A stretch of 64,000 nucleotides of DNA from Longimicrobium sp. (GCF_035474595.1 NZ_DATIND010000155.1:62001-126000); one strand, 5' to 3'; shown: positions 17,283 through 26,450, counted from the stretch's first letter. The notes: generated from the sequence alone by a model not told the origin. Made by a program: numbers and translations.

Positions 17283-18512
17283 TCAGTGCGAGACGGCCAC
17301 CGGCGTGGTGCGCTGCGTGGTGGTGCCGTCGCCCACCTGGCCCCAGCTGTTGGCGCCCCAGCACCAGGTCTGCCCGTTGCCGTCCAGCCCGCAGACGCCC
17401 GCCTGCTCGGCCTTGATGCTGGTGAACGTCACCCCCGCCGGCTGCGAAACCGCCACCGGGAGCGGGTTGGGGTTGGCGGTGCTGCCGATGCCCAGCTGGC
17501 CGTTGCTGTTGTTCCCCCAGCAGTACGCCTGCCCGGCCGAGGTCAGCCCGCAGGTGAAGCTGCCGCCCAGCGTGAGCTGCGTGAAGGTCACGCCCGCCGG
17601 CTGCAGCACGGCCGTGGGAACCTTGCGCGTGGTGGTCGTGTTGTCGCCCAGCTGGTACCAGGCGTTGTTCCCCCAGCAGTACGCCTGCCCGCCGGTGTCC
17701 AGCGCGCAGACGTGGTCGTACTCGGTGTACACGCTGGTGAAGGTCACCCCGGCAGGCTGCGAGACCGTGACCGGGTAGCGCTTGGTGGACACCGAGTTGT
17801 TCCCCAGCGCGCCGCCGGCCGCGTAGCCCCAGCACCACGCCTGGCCGGTGCCGTCCAGCGCGCAGGTAAAGTTGTTCCCCGCCGCCACCTGCGTGAAGGT
17901 TACGCCCGGCGCCTGCCGCACCGCCTTGGGGAAGAACGGCGACGTGGTGGTGCTGTCGCCGATCTGGCCCCACGCGTTGCTTCCCCAGCAGTAGGCCTGC
18001 CCCGAGGCGTTCAGCCCGCAGGTGTGCGCGTTCCCCGCCGTCAGGCTGCCCGTGAACGACACCGCTCCCAGCGGCAGCACGGGAATGGGGCGCAGCGGCA
18101 GCGTGGTGGTGCTGTCGCCCAGGCGGCTGTCGGCGTTGTATCCCCAGCAGTACGCCTGCCCGGCCGAGGTCACCGCGCAGTTGTGCTGCGGCCCCGCCGT
18201 GAACGAGGTGAAGGTCACGCCCAGCTGGTAGACGGTGACGGGGACCGACGAGTTGGCCGCCGTGCTGTCGCCCAGCTGCCCCACCGGGTTGCGGCCCCAG
18301 CAGTAGAGCTGGCCGGTGGACGCCAGGCCGCAGGCGTGCGTCTGGCCGCCGTCGATGGCGGTGTAGGGCGTGGTGGGGATGACGGTCATCCGTGGCGCGT
18401 TCGGCGCGACGGGCGTGGCGCTGTCGGTGATCCGCTCGGCGCATGCGGAGGCGACGAGTGCAGCCGCGGCCAGCGCGAGCGGCACGCGGCGGAGCGGTGT
18501 TCGGGGTGTCAT
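17283..18512 (-). CDS. RCC1-repeat lipoprotein
   Basis: A protein of 409 residues. The signal peptide ends with lipobox ASAC near residue 24, so it is probably anchored in the envelope. Seven repeats of about 50 residues follow, each with THxCGL or similar, then GQxYCWG, then QLGD or similar, the hallmark of RCC1/BNR-type seven-bladed beta-propellers. Each blade carries a conserved pair of cysteines (one before and one in CWG), which could form disulfides outside the cytoplasm. GAGG precedes the ATG at 18512. The function is unknown; propellers usually bind proteins or polymers. Confidence 0.88.
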   Translation of the reverse strand: MTPRTPLRRVPLALAAAALVASACAERITDSATPVAPNAPRMTVIPTTPYTAIDGGQTHACGLASTGQLYCWGRNPVGQLGDSTAANSSVPVTVYQLGVTFTSFTAGPQHNCAVTSAGQAYCWGYNADSRLGDSTTTLPLRPIPVLPLGAVSFTGSLTAGNAHTCGLNASGQAYCWGSNAWGQIGDSTTTSPFFPKAVRQAPGVTFTQVAAGNNFTCALDGTGQAWCWGYAAGGALGNNSVSTKRYPVTVSQPAGVTFTSVYTEYDHVCALDTGGQAYCWGNNAWYQLGDNTTTTRKVPTAVLQPAGVTFTQLTLGGSFTCGLTSAGQAYCWGNNSNGQLGIGSTANPNPLPVAVSQPAGVTFTSIKAEQAGVCGLDGNGQTWCWGANSWGQVGDGTTTQRTTPVAVSH

Positions 18513-18903
18513 GGGGAGACCTCGGGGGATGCTAGGTGAGCCAGCCGGAATCCTGCAGTGGATGGAAGTTGGTCCCCCCCGGCCCATCGGTCAACGAAAA
18601 TCATGTCTCTTTTTGACGAAGTGGGAGAGCGGCGGATCCCACGTCCCCGACGGAGCGCGGAGAGTTCGATACGGACGGCGCAAAGCCATTCAGCCCCCGT
18701 CGCGCGGGCGCTGGCGCCATCCACCTCGCGGCCGCATCCCGGGGCCGATGCCGAATCTCCCACTCATGATGATCCCTGTCCCCTATTCCCTGTCCCCTGC
18801 CCCCCATCACCCCTATCCCTTTTCTTTTCGCCCCGCGCCGCCTATCCTGTGACGGAATCCAGAGTTCCGTCCCACGATGCCATTCCCCGAGCCACACCTC
18901 GGC
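18513..18903. other. Divergent intergenic region with CCCTGTCCCC tract
   Basis: This lies between the outward-facing RCC1 and TPR lipoprotein genes. It contains a pyrimidine-rich stretch at about 18776-18832 (repeated CCCTGTCCCC and CCCTATCCC). On the minus strand this gives several G tracts and could form a quadruplex in the RCC1 leader. I see no gene. Confidence 0.5.
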
Positions 18904-19884
18904 ATGACGGCTTCCTCCGCGCGTCCGCACCCGGTCGTCCGCACGCTCGCGCTGGCGGCGCTCCTCGCGCTGGCGTCGTGCGTTCCGCACGTGGGGTCGC
19001 GCCCGGGGCCGGCGGGGCGCCCCGAGGCCCGCTCGCTGTTCGGGCAGCCGCTGTACCCGCCCGAGCTGCCGCTGGAGGCCCGCCAGCGCGCCGAGGCGCA
19101 GCTGGACTCCGCCCGCCAGGGCTACGACCGCGCCCCCGACGACGCCGAGGTGATCCTGACCTACGGCCGCCGCCTGGCCGCGCTGGGGCGCTACCGCGAG
19201 GCCATCGGGATGTGGACGGAGGGGATCGACAAGCATCCCCGCGACGCCCGCTTCTACCGCTTCCGGGGGCACCGCTGGATCACCGTGCGCCAGTTCGACC
19301 GCGCGGTCGGCGACCTGGAGAAGGCCGAGCGCCTGCTGCGCGGCCGCCCCGACCAGCCGGATCCGGACGGCGCGACGGGAAGCACGCTGCAGCAGGCCGC
19401 GTGGTACCACCTGGGCATCGCGCACTACCTCCGCGGCGACTTCGCGCGCGCGGCGTACGCCTTCCGCTTCGCGGTCGACGCGTCGCGCGGCGACGACCAG
19501 CGCGTGGCCTCCACCGACTGGCTGTACATGTCGCTGCGCCGCGGCGGCCACCCCGACGAGGCGCAGGCCGCGCTGAACGCGGTTCCCGCCGGGGTGCGCG
19601 TGACGGAAGCCGAGCCGTATCTCCAGCGCATCCGCCTGTATCGCGGCGAACTGCCGGCCGATTCGCTGCTGAACCCCGCCGGGAAGAGCACGGTGGACAT
19701 GGTCACGCAGGCGTACGGGGCGGGGAACTGGCTCCTGATCAACGGCCGCGCCGGCGAGGCGGAGCAGGTGTTCTGGCGCGTCACCCAGGCCGAGAACTGG
19801 GCCCCGTTCGGCTACATCGCCGCCGAGGCCGACCTGCGCCGCCTGACCCGCGCCGAGGCCCGCCGCGTCCAGCGCCCGCGGTGA
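18904..19884 (+). CDS. TPR-repeat lipoprotein
   Basis: A protein of 326 residues from the ATG at 18904; an in-frame ATG at 18877 would add nine residues. The signal peptide ends LALASC (lipobox), predicting an envelope lipoprotein. The rest is helical, with tetratricopeptide-like pairs (AEVILTYGRRLAALGRYREAIGMWTEGIDKHP; AWYHLGIAHYLRGDFARAAYAFRFAVD; GRAGEAEQVFWRV). TPR proteins act as protein-interaction scaffolds; the partner is unknown. A long perfect hairpin with a T run follows at 20087. Confidence 0.8.
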   Translation: MTASSARPHPVVRTLALAALLALASCVPHVGSRPGPAGRPEARSLFGQPLYPPELPLEARQRAEAQLDSARQGYDRAPDDAEVILTYGRRLAALGRYREAIGMWTEGIDKHPRDARFYRFRGHRWITVRQFDRAVGDLEKAERLLRGRPDQPDPDGATGSTLQQAAWYHLGIAHYLRGDFARAAYAFRFAVDASRGDDQRVASTDWLYMSLRRGGHPDEAQAALNAVPAGVRVTEAEPYLQRIRLYRGELPADSLLNPAGKSTVDMVTQAYGAGNWLLINGRAGEAEQVFWRVTQAENWAPFGYIAAEADLRRLTRAEARRVQRPR

Positions 19885-19959
19885 ACTGCAGGGGACAGGG
19901 GACAGGGAGGGGCGCCGGTCGATCGTCCTCCGCAACCGGAGCCAGCTTCCGAGCCGAAC

Positions 19960-20026
19960 AGCCTCGCGCAGTTTGCGAGGCTTCCCGTAGTTGTTGCTGC
20001 GACGCTGCGACTTCAGTCGCCGGTGA
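19960..20026 (+). repeat. Dispersed repeat class A, copy 2
   Basis: The same GCCTCGC...GCGAGGC hairpin and ACTTCAGTCGCCGGTGA tail as at 8694. It has an eight-base internal duplication (CTGCGACGCTGCGAC). Confidence 0.85.
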
Positions 20027-20086
20027 GGAGGCCAGCCCGCGAGCGCCGATGCGGAGGAGCCGGAAGAGCAGGCCATCACGCAGGGA

Positions 20087-20132
20087 AGCGGAGGAGCAGC
20101 GAGATGATCATCTCCCTGCTCCTCCGCTTTTT
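20087..20132 (+). terminator. Terminator downstream of the TPR lipoprotein gene
   Basis: The palindrome AGCGGAGGAGCAG...CTGCTCCTCCGCT has an inner GAGATGATCATCTC and is followed by TTTTTG on the plus strand. It lies about 200 bases after the stop. Confidence 0.75.
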
Positions 20133-20176
20133 GTACGATGTTCGAGGTGTCCCCGTCCCCTGTCCCCCGTCCCCTA

Positions 20177-20758
20177 TCACCGCTCGTCGCGGCCGATCCA
20201 CTTGCTCGCCGACGGCGGCTGGAAGCGGGCGCAGGCGTCCAGCAGGCGCGCCGGGTCGGTTTCCTCGATCACCAGCCCGCGGTGCTTCGCGGGGATGAAG
20301 CCCTCCTCCACGCCGCGGTCGAAGAGCGCGAGCAGCGGATCGTAGTAGCCGGCCACGTTCAGCAGCCCGCACGGCTTGGGATGGAAGCCCAGCTGCGACC
20401 AGGTGAGCACCTCGCAGAACTCCTCGAACGTCCCGAACCCGCCCGGCAGCGCCACGAACGCATCCGACAGGTCCGCCATCATCGCCTTGCGCTCGTGCAT
20501 CGTCCGCACGACGTGCAGCTCCGTCAGCCCGGCGTGCCCCACCTCGCGCGCCATAAGCGCCTCGGGGATCACGCCGATGGCCTCGCCGCCGCCGGCCAGC
20601 ACGGTGTCGGCCACGATCCCCATCAGCCCCACGTTGCCGCCGCCGTACACCAGCCCCAGGCCGCGCTCCACCAGCACGCGCCCCATCTCCCTCGCCGCCC
20701 CGGCGTACTCCGGCCGCCGCCCCGGGTTGGAGCCGCAGAACACGCAGATGCGCCGCAT
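20177..20758 (-). CDS. LOG family nucleotide 5'-monophosphate phosphoribohydrolase (TIGR00730)
   Basis: A protein of 193 residues. RRICVFCGSNPG opens the Rossmann-like fold, GLGLVYGGGNVGLMG is the nucleotide loop, and LPGGFGTFEEFCEVLTWSQLG contains the PGGxGTxxE active-site motif. In plants and some bacteria these enzymes release free cytokinin from its ribotide; in most bacteria they act as general NMP hydrolases or lysine-decarboxylase-like housekeeping proteins. The start at 20758 is preferred because AAGGA lies nine bases upstream; an ATG five codons earlier is also possible. Its stop is followed by a G-tract element. Confidence 0.9.
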   Translation of the reverse strand: MRRICVFCGSNPGRRPEYAGAAREMGRVLVERGLGLVYGGGNVGLMGIVADTVLAGGGEAIGVIPEALMAREVGHAGLTELHVVRTMHERKAMMADLSDAFVALPGGFGTFEEFCEVLTWSQLGFHPKPCGLLNVAGYYDPLLALFDRGVEEGFIPAKHRGLVIEETDPARLLDACARFQPPSASKWIGRDER

Positions 20759-20822
20759 CGTTCCTTCAGCCATCGCTCGAGATTTCGGGTTTCCGTCGGA
20801 ACTAACTCACGCACTCACGCAC

Positions 20823-21857
20823 TCACTGCCACCGGAACAGCTTCAGCGCCGCGACGAACGTCAGCACCATCCACGCGACGAGGATCGCGACCTGCGGCCA
20901 GTACGCGGAGATGGGGAGCGCGTCGTTGTAGACGGCGCGGAAGGCGTCGTTCAGCGCGGTGAGCGGGAGCGCGCGGATGAACGGCTGGATCACCTCGGGA
21001 TACCGGCTGGACGAGAAGAAGACGCCGGAGAGCACGAACATCGGCAGCATCACCACGTTCAGGATGCCGCTGATCCCCTCGATGGTCCGGGCGCGGCTGG
21101 CCGCCAGCAGCCCCAGCCCCGCGAACGTCATCGCCCCCAGGATCACCAGCCCGAGCAGCGCCAGCAGCGAGCCGCGGACGCGGACGCCGAACGCCAGCCA
21201 CGAGAAGAGGATGATCGGCGGCACCTCGAGGGCGATGAACACCAGCCGCGCCAGGATCATCGACGTCAGGTAGTCGCGCTTCCGCATGGGCGTGCTGACC
21301 AGGCGCTTCAGCTGCTTCTTGTTGCGCATCTGCACCAGCCCGAACCCGATCCCCCACATCCCCGTGCTCATCAGGTTCAGCCCGATGAGGCCGGGAATCA
21401 CCCAGTCGATGTAGCGCGCGCCGGGCTCGCGGTGCCGGTCGTCCGCCGTGGCCACCGGCCGGGGGGCGCCGGAGCCGCGCTGCACCGCCTCGTCGGCCAG
21501 GAGGCGGCCCACGCGGCTCTCGTCGCGCGCGGGGTCGTAGCGGTAGACCAGGTGGTCCGTCCCGGCGAGGACCACGGCCACGTCGCCCTTGCGCACGGCG
21601 CGCTCGGCGGCGGTGTCGTCCAGCATCACCACGCGGATCTCGCCGGACGCGCGCAGCGCCGGGAGATAGCGCTCGGCGATGCTGCCGCGCTGCACGCCCA
21701 CCGCCGCGCGGTCCGCCGGCTTGTCGCGGAAGGCTACGCCCAGCCCCACGGCCATGAGGATGGGGAAGACGAAGGTCCAGAACAGCGCCTCGGGCTCGCG
21801 CAGGAAGGCGCGGATGCGCGTCATCACCAGCTCGCGCAGGGGGCTGAACTCACTCAT
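20823..21857 (-). CDS. ABC-2 type transporter permease
   Basis: An integral membrane protein of 344 residues. One transmembrane helix near residue 30 is followed by a periplasmic domain (about 55-150) and five helices in the C-terminal half, the usual ABC-2 (YhgE/DrrB) layout. LSGVFFSSSRYPEVIQPFIRALPLTALNDAFRAV is the conserved ABC-2 signature region. It overlaps the upstream ATPase gene by eight bases, so the two form one transporter. Export of a lipid, polysaccharide or drug is likely for the class; the substrate is unknown. Confidence 0.92.
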   Translation of the reverse strand: MSEFSPLRELVMTRIRAFLREPEALFWTFVFPILMAVGLGVAFRDKPADRAAVGVQRGSIAERYLPALRASGEIRVVMLDDTAAERAVRKGDVAVVLAGTDHLVYRYDPARDESRVGRLLADEAVQRGSGAPRPVATADDRHREPGARYIDWVIPGLIGLNLMSTGMWGIGFGLVQMRNKKQLKRLVSTPMRKRDYLTSMILARLVFIALEVPPIILFSWLAFGVRVRGSLLALLGLVILGAMTFAGLGLLAASRARTIEGISGILNVVMLPMFVLSGVFFSSSRYPEVIQPFIRALPLTALNDAFRAVYNDALPISAYWPQVAILVAWMVLTFVAALKLFRWQ

Positions 21858-22806
21858 CGCGCAGCTCCCGTCCGGTCAGGGCCAGGAAGACGTCCTCCAG
21901 CGTGGCCCGGTGCGTGTTCAGCTCGGTCAGCTCGCCGCCCGCCGCCGTCACCGCCGCCAGCAGCCCGGGGAGCGACTGCGCCAGGTCGTCCACCGTCAGC
22001 AGGGTGTTCTCGCCGCGCGCGGCCACGCGGCGGGCGCCGGGGATGGCGGAGAGCTCCGCCTCGGCGACGGGCGCCGTGGCCGCGAACTCGATCACGTACG
22101 CGCCGCCGAGCCCCTCGATCAGCTCGTCCGGCGTCCCCTGCGCGATGATCTCGCCGTGGTCCAGCACGGCGATGCGGTCGGAGAGCGCCTGCGCCTCGTC
22201 CATGAAGTGCGTGGTCAGCAGGATGGTGCCGCCGCGCGCGCGGAAGGCCTCGCACACGTCCCACAGCTGCCGGCGCGACTGCGGGTCCAGCCCGGTCGTG
22301 GGCTCGTCCAGGAAGAGGATGTCGGGCGAGCCCGCCAGCGCGCAGGCGACGGAGAGGCGCTGCTTCTGCCCGCCGGAAAGGTTGCGCACCTGCGTCTTCC
22401 GCTTCTCCTCCAGCTGCACGAAGCCGATCAGCTCGTCGGGCGAGGGGCCCTGCGGATAGAAGGAGCGGAAGAGGCGGACGATCTCCTCCACCGTGGAGCG
22501 GTCGGGGAACTCGCTCTCCTGCAGCTGCACGCCCAGCCGCGCGCGGATGCGGTCGCCGTCGCGCTCCCAGCGCATCCCCAGGATCTCCACCTCGCCGGCG
22601 TCGCGGGGGGTGAGGCCCTCCAGGATCTCGATGGTGGTCGTCTTCCCGGCGCCGTTGGGCCCCAGCAGCCCGAAGCACTCGCCCCGCCGCACCCGCAGGT
22701 CGAGCGACTTCACCGCCACGGTCTCGCCGAAGCGCTTGTGCAGCCCGCGCACTTCGATCGCCAGCGCGGCGTTCTCCGGGACGGGGGGATGGGAGCCGGT
22801 GGTCAA
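21850..22806 (-). CDS. ABC transporter ATP-binding protein
   Basis: An ATPase of 318 residues. Walker A is GPNGAGKTT, the Q-loop is LQESEF, the signature is LSGGQKQRLS, Walker B is ILFLDEPTTGLD, and the H-loop is LLTTHFMDEA. The C-terminal extension of about 90 residues is typical of DrrA/CcmA-type exporters. It powers the permease encoded immediately downstream, with which it overlaps. Confidence 0.95.
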   Translation of the reverse strand: MTTGSHPPVPENAALAIEVRGLHKRFGETVAVKSLDLRVRRGECFGLLGPNGAGKTTTIEILEGLTPRDAGEVEILGMRWERDGDRIRARLGVQLQESEFPDRSTVEEIVRLFRSFYPQGPSPDELIGFVQLEEKRKTQVRNLSGGQKQRLSVACALAGSPDILFLDEPTTGLDPQSRRQLWDVCEAFRARGGTILLTTHFMDEAQALSDRIAVLDHGEIIAQGTPDELIEGLGGAYVIEFAATAPVAEAELSAIPGARRVAARGENTLLTVDDLAQSLPGLLAAVTAAGGELTELNTHRATLEDVFLALTGRELRDE

Positions 22807-22922
22807 CGGTCTTCGCGGGTGCGGGTCGGCGTGATCGGGCGGACAAGGTTACGGGCGGCGGGGATGACGGGCAACGGGCGCATCCCCCAAGAACTGAGAT
22901 CCGTCTTTTCTTCTTTCGACCC

Positions 22923-23789
22923 TCAGCTCTTCAGGGTGCGGTTGAAGAAGGCGACGGTGCGGGTCCACGCGTCCGCGGCGGCCTGGGGGTTGTAGGCCTG
23001 CCCGCTGGGGTTGGCGAAGGCGTGGCTCGCGTCGTAGAAGTGGATGTCGACGGATTTGCCGAGCGACTTCAGCTCCTGCTCCATCTTCCGCACGCTGTCG
23101 GCGGGGATGCCGCGGTCCTGCAGGCCGAAGAAGCCCGCCAGCGGCGCGTCCAGCCGGGCGAGCTGGGCGCGGTCGGTCACCGGCTGGCCGTAGTACATCA
23201 CCACCGCGTCCACCTGCTCGGGCATCCGCAGCCCCGCCTGCAGGCTCCATCCCCCGCCGAAGCACCAGCCGATCGTCCCGATCTTCGGCGCGTGCTGCTG
23301 CTGTTTCAGGAACGCCGCCGCGCCGGCCAGGTTGGCGGCGCCGCTCTCGCGGTCGTTCATCACCTCCATCATGTACCGCTGCGCCGCCTGCGCGTCGGTG
23401 GCCACCTGCCCGCCGTACATGTCCACCGCCAGCGTGCGGTACCCCTCGCCCGCGAGACGGCGCGCCATCATCCGCATGTTCTCGTTCAGCCCCCACCACT
23501 CGTGCACCATGAGAATGGCGGGAAGCGCGGCGTTCGCCCCGGCGGCGGCGGGATACGCCATGTAGCCGCGGATCTGCTTTCCGCCGACCGTCGCGTAGAC
23601 GACCTCCTCGCCGCGCACCTCCTGCCGCGGCTGGGCCGTCGCGGCGTTGGCGACGGGGGAATCGCCGGCGTGCTCGTGCGCCATGGCGGCCACGTGCGCG
23701 CTGTCCTCGGGGGTGGCGCCGCCGCCGTGCCCGCCCGCGCACCCGGCGGCGTACAGGATCGTGCTGAGCATCAGGACCTCTCTGCGCAT
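22923..23789 (-). CDS. Dienelactone hydrolase family protein, exported
   Basis: An alpha/beta hydrolase of 288 residues. The core has GGKQIRGYMAYPA, ILMVHEWWGLN, the nucleophile elbow GWCFGGG with Cys in place of Ser (as in dienelactone hydrolases) and ASHAFANPSG for the catalytic His. The N-terminus MRREVLMLSTILYAAGCAGG looks like a short lipoprotein signal, so the enzyme is likely periplasmic or envelope-bound; classical DLH is cytosolic. GAGGGG lies upstream of the start. The substrate is unknown. It is divergent from the M23 peptidase gene. Confidence 0.88.
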   Translation of the reverse strand: MRREVLMLSTILYAAGCAGGHGGGATPEDSAHVAAMAHEHAGDSPVANAATAQPRQEVRGEEVVYATVGGKQIRGYMAYPAAAGANAALPAILMVHEWWGLNENMRMMARRLAGEGYRTLAVDMYGGQVATDAQAAQRYMMEVMNDRESGAANLAGAAAFLKQQQHAPKIGTIGWCFGGGWSLQAGLRMPEQVDAVVMYYGQPVTDRAQLARLDAPLAGFFGLQDRGIPADSVRKMEQELKSLGKSVDIHFYDASHAFANPSGQAYNPQAAADAWTRTVAFFNRTLKS

Positions 23790-24220
23790 CGGAAAATCCC
23801 CTCGCGTTCGCGGCGGATGGTCGTTGGAACGGGGAACCGGACCCGCGAATGCTACGCGCCCTCCCGCGGGCCGGCAACGTGATCTCCATCTCCCCCGGCC
23901 TGCTGTCGTCCGCCGTCCAGGAGGAGAGGGAAATCTGCGACGCGGATGCGAATCAGATGCCACGGCGGACCCGGCCGATGGCGGGATGGGAGCGGCGTGG
24001 ACGCAAGACTCTGGCGCGCGGCGGGGGCGCGGACTATCATGGGCCCCGATCAATCGCACAATCCGCCGACCGGAAGCCACGCACACACCGCGGCCCGCGC
24101 GCGCGTCCGGCAACGACGACCCCGAGCGCAGAGGAGATCCTTCCCGCCCATCCCCCTCGAAAGCCCGGCAGTACCGGGTTGTAACTCGCAGTCCGCCCCC
24201 GGCGCCCACGTCCGGGACTC
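23790..24220. other. Divergent intergenic region upstream of the riboswitch
   Basis: This is about 430 bases between the hydrolase gene and the riboswitch. It should contain the promoter of the riboswitch-controlled transcript. No recognisable promoter or gene was found. Confidence 0.4.
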
Positions 24221-24322
24221 CACGACAAACGGCAAACCCGGCGAAAGCCGGCGACGCAAAGCTACGAGCCTACCGCAGGGGCGCCCGCCGCACGCCCGGC
24301 CACGGCAGTCGAGCCGCCGATG
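24221..24322 (+). ncRNA. Cyclic di-GMP-I (GEMM-I) riboswitch
   Basis: The diagnostic GEMM-I core is present in order. GGCAAACC leads into a GC stem closed by a GAAA tetraloop (CCGGCGAAAGCCGG). GACGCAAAGC follows, then TACGAGCCTACCG (consensus cAcGGGCCTA), a variable GC-rich second hairpin, and CGGCAGTCGAGC near the 3' end (consensus GGTAGGTAGCGGGG). Known members bind cyclic di-GMP. The 3' end is only about 14 bases from the ATG of the M23 peptidase gene, which favours control of translation initiation; no separate terminator hairpin with a T run is seen. Confidence 0.9.
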
Positions 24323-24335
24323 AGTACCATGGCCA

Positions 24336-24938
24336 ATGCCCTCACCCAACCGGCAGTACCCTGCCCGTAAGCTCCCGCGCGCGCTTGCCGCCCTGGCCGC
24401 GCTCGCGCTGACCGCCGCGCCCGTGTCCGCCCAGCGGATGGCGCTGCTGGCCACGTTCCCCATCCCGCGCCGCGACGAAGCGCGCGACATCGTGGACGTG
24501 CTCCGCTCGCGCAATCTGCTCCTCCCCGTGGAGGGGCTGACCGCGGGGCAGCTGCACGACACGTACAACGACGCGCGCTCCGGCGGCCGCGTGCACGATG
24601 CCATCGACATCCACGCGCCGCGCGGCACGCACGTGCTGGCGACCACGGACGGCACGATCATCAAGCTGCACCACAGCTCGCTGGGCGGAATCACCATCTA
24701 CCAGCTGGACGACGACGGCCGCACACGCTACTACTACGCGCACCTGGACCGCTACGCCGACGGCATCGCCGAGGGCGTGCGGGTCACGCGCGGGCAGACG
24801 ATCGGCTACGTGGGCGACACCGGGAACGCCGCCCCGGGCGACACGCACCTGCACTTCGCCATCGCCATCCTGAGCGACGCCTCGCGCTGGTGGGCCGGCC
24901 GCAACGTGAACCCGTACGACGTGTTCCACGGGCGGTAA
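24336..24938 (+). CDS. M23 family metallopeptidase, secreted, riboswitch-controlled
   Basis: A protein of 200 residues. Residues 1-32 form a signal peptide (hydrophobic ALAALAALALTAA, then VSAQ). The LytM/M23 zinc site is complete: H87 and D91 (HDAIDIH), H136 (YAHLD) and H171-x-H173 (THLHF). The family cuts peptide bridges in peptidoglycan, and some members are regulatory. The ATG at 24336 follows the GEMM-I riboswitch; nearby ATGs at 24320 and 24329 are out of frame. Cyclic di-GMP is therefore expected to set its expression, tying wall remodelling to the motile/sessile decision. There is no obvious Shine-Dalgarno site, perhaps because the riboswitch 3' strand occupies that place. Confidence 0.92.
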   Translation: MPSPNRQYPARKLPRALAALAALALTAAPVSAQRMALLATFPIPRRDEARDIVDVLRSRNLLLPVEGLTAGQLHDTYNDARSGGRVHDAIDIHAPRGTHVLATTDGTIIKLHHSSLGGITIYQLDDDGRTRYYYAHLDRYADGIAEGVRVTRGQTIGYVGDTGNAAPGDTHLHFAIAILSDASRWWAGRNVNPYDVFHGR

Positions 24939-24958
24939 GACCGGAACGGCGGGGGTTT

Positions 24959-25126
24959 GATACCGGATCTGGCAATCACCTGTGCATTGCAAACGCACAG
25001 AGAGACGTCATCCTGAGGCCGGCCACACCGTCGTTGCCTCGCACGGACGTTTGCAGGCCGAAGGATCCATAGGCGAGGTCGCACGTGCGCTGGCGGATTG
25101 CACGATCGATCCCCGAATTCGGTATC
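24959..25126 (+). mobile_element. MITE-like element with GATACCG terminal inverted repeats (class D)
   Basis: A 168-bp non-coding element. The left end is GATACCGGATCTGG; the right end, read in reverse, is GATACCGAATTCGG. Internal landmarks are GACGTCATCCTGAGGCCGG, AGGCCGAAGGATCCATAGG and CGAGGTCGCACGTGCGC. A rearranged copy lies at 8781-9055. No transposase is in the window, so it would be mobilised in trans if at all. Confidence 0.65.
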
Positions 25127-25195
25127 GGAGACACGGAGGCACGGAGAACCGCGACGAGTTCTCCGTGCCTCTCCGTTTCTCCGTGCGTCTGTATG
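25126..25195 (-). terminator. Hairpin after bioB, possibly a terminator
   Basis: GGCACGGAGAA (25138) pairs with TTCTCCGTGCC (25159) around a nine-base loop, flanked by further CGGAG/CTCCG repeats. There is no T run, so termination is uncertain. Confidence 0.4.
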
Positions 25196-25205
25196 ATTCC
25201 TGCCG

Positions 25206-26285
25206 TCAGGCCGTCGCCAGCACGGGCAGCGCCTCGCCGCGGAAGAGCCCGGGGACGCCGTCCAGCGGGTCCTCGTCCAGCGCCTCGCCATCGGGGGACT
25301 CGAGGACAAAGCCCATGTCGCGGATCATCTCCAGGTCGGCGCGGGCGGCCTGGCCCGGCGTGGTCAGGTAGTCGCCGATGAAGATGGAGTTCGCGGCGTA
25401 CAGCCCCATCACCTGCATGCTCCGGAGGTGCACCTCGCGCCCGCCGGAGATGCGGATCTCCTGCGAGGGGAGCAGGAAGCGGTAGAGGCAGAGGATGCGC
25501 AGGCAGCGGCGCGGGTCCAGCCCGCTGGCGGCCGCCATCGGCGTGCCGGGAATGGGGATCAGGAAGTTGACGGGGACGCTGCGCACCTCCAGCTCTCGCA
25601 GGCTGAGCGCCAGGTCGATGACGTCGTCGTCCGTCTCGTTCATCCCCACGATCCCGCCGGAGCAGGTCTTCAGCCCCGCCGCCTTCACCGCCTCCACCGT
25701 CGCCACGCGGTCGCCGAAGGTGTGGGTGCTGACGATGTTCGGGGTGTGGCGCTCGGAGGTGTTCAGGTTGTGGTTCACCTGCGTGACGCCCACCTCCTTC
25801 AGCCGCAGCGCCTGGTCCTCGGTGAGCAGCCCCAGGCAGGCGCACACCTTCAGGTCGTGCTTCTCGCGCACGGCGCGCACCGCGTCCAGCACCTTGCCGA
25901 ACACCCGCTCGCCCGGCGAGCGCCCGCTGATGACCATGCAGAAGGTGCCCGCCTTCAGCTCGGCCGCGCGGTCGGCGGCGGCCAGGATCTTCTCGCGGGC
26001 CAGCAGGGGGTACTTCTCGATCTCGGCCGCGCTGATCTTGCTCTGCGAGCAGTAGTTGCAGTCCTCGGGGCAAAGCCCGCTCTGCGCGTTGCAGAGAAAG
26101 TGCAGCCGCACGCGGTTGCCGTAGAAGTGCCGGCGCACGCGGTACGCGGCCGCCAGCTGCTCCAGCAGCGCGCTGTCGGGCGCGGCCAGCACGGCGCGCG
26201 CCTCGTCGCGGGTGATCAGCTCGCCCGCCAGCGCGCGGTCCGCCAGCGCGTTCCAGTCGGGGAGCGGGGACGTCGAATCGTTCAT
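25206..26285 (-). CDS. bioB: Biotin synthase BioB
   Basis: A radical SAM enzyme of 359 residues that inserts sulfur into dethiobiotin, the last step of biotin synthesis. The [4Fe-4S] cysteines are C72, C76 and C79 (CPEDCNYC). Other BioB landmarks are YYCSQ-type context [31 protein letters not shown] and the [2Fe-2S] ligand region [31 protein letters not shown]. The ATG at 26285 has GGAAAG just upstream; an ATG six codons earlier is an alternative. No other bio gene is adjacent, so the pathway is split in this genome or the rest lies elsewhere. Confidence 0.96.
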   Translation of the reverse strand: MNDSTSPLPDWNALADRALAGELITRDEARAVLAAPDSALLEQLAAAYRVRRHFYGNRVRLHFLCNAQSGLCPEDCNYCSQSKISAAEIEKYPLLAREKILAAADRAAELKAGTFCMVISGRSPGERVFGKVLDAVRAVREKHDLKVCACLGLLTEDQALRLKEVGVTQVNHNLNTSERHTPNIVSTHTFGDRVATVEAVKAAGLKTCSGGIVGMNETDDDVIDLALSLRELEVRSVPVNFLIPIPGTPMAAASGLDPRRCLRILCLYRFLLPSQEIRISGGREVHLRSMQVMGLYAANSIFIGDYLTTPGQAARADLEMIRDMGFVLESPDGEALDEDPLDGVPGLFRGEALPVLATA

Positions 26286-26450
26286 GCTTTCCGTCGTTTC
26301 CATAGGGCTCGGGGGACGAGCCGGGAAGGTATCCCGCGGCGGACGCGCGGGCCAGTCGGCCGATGCGAATCCCCCACACCTACAACGACGAAGCCTCGCC
26401 AACCCCGCGAGGCTCGAACACCTGTCGCCCTTCACGCATCGCGCCGCGCG

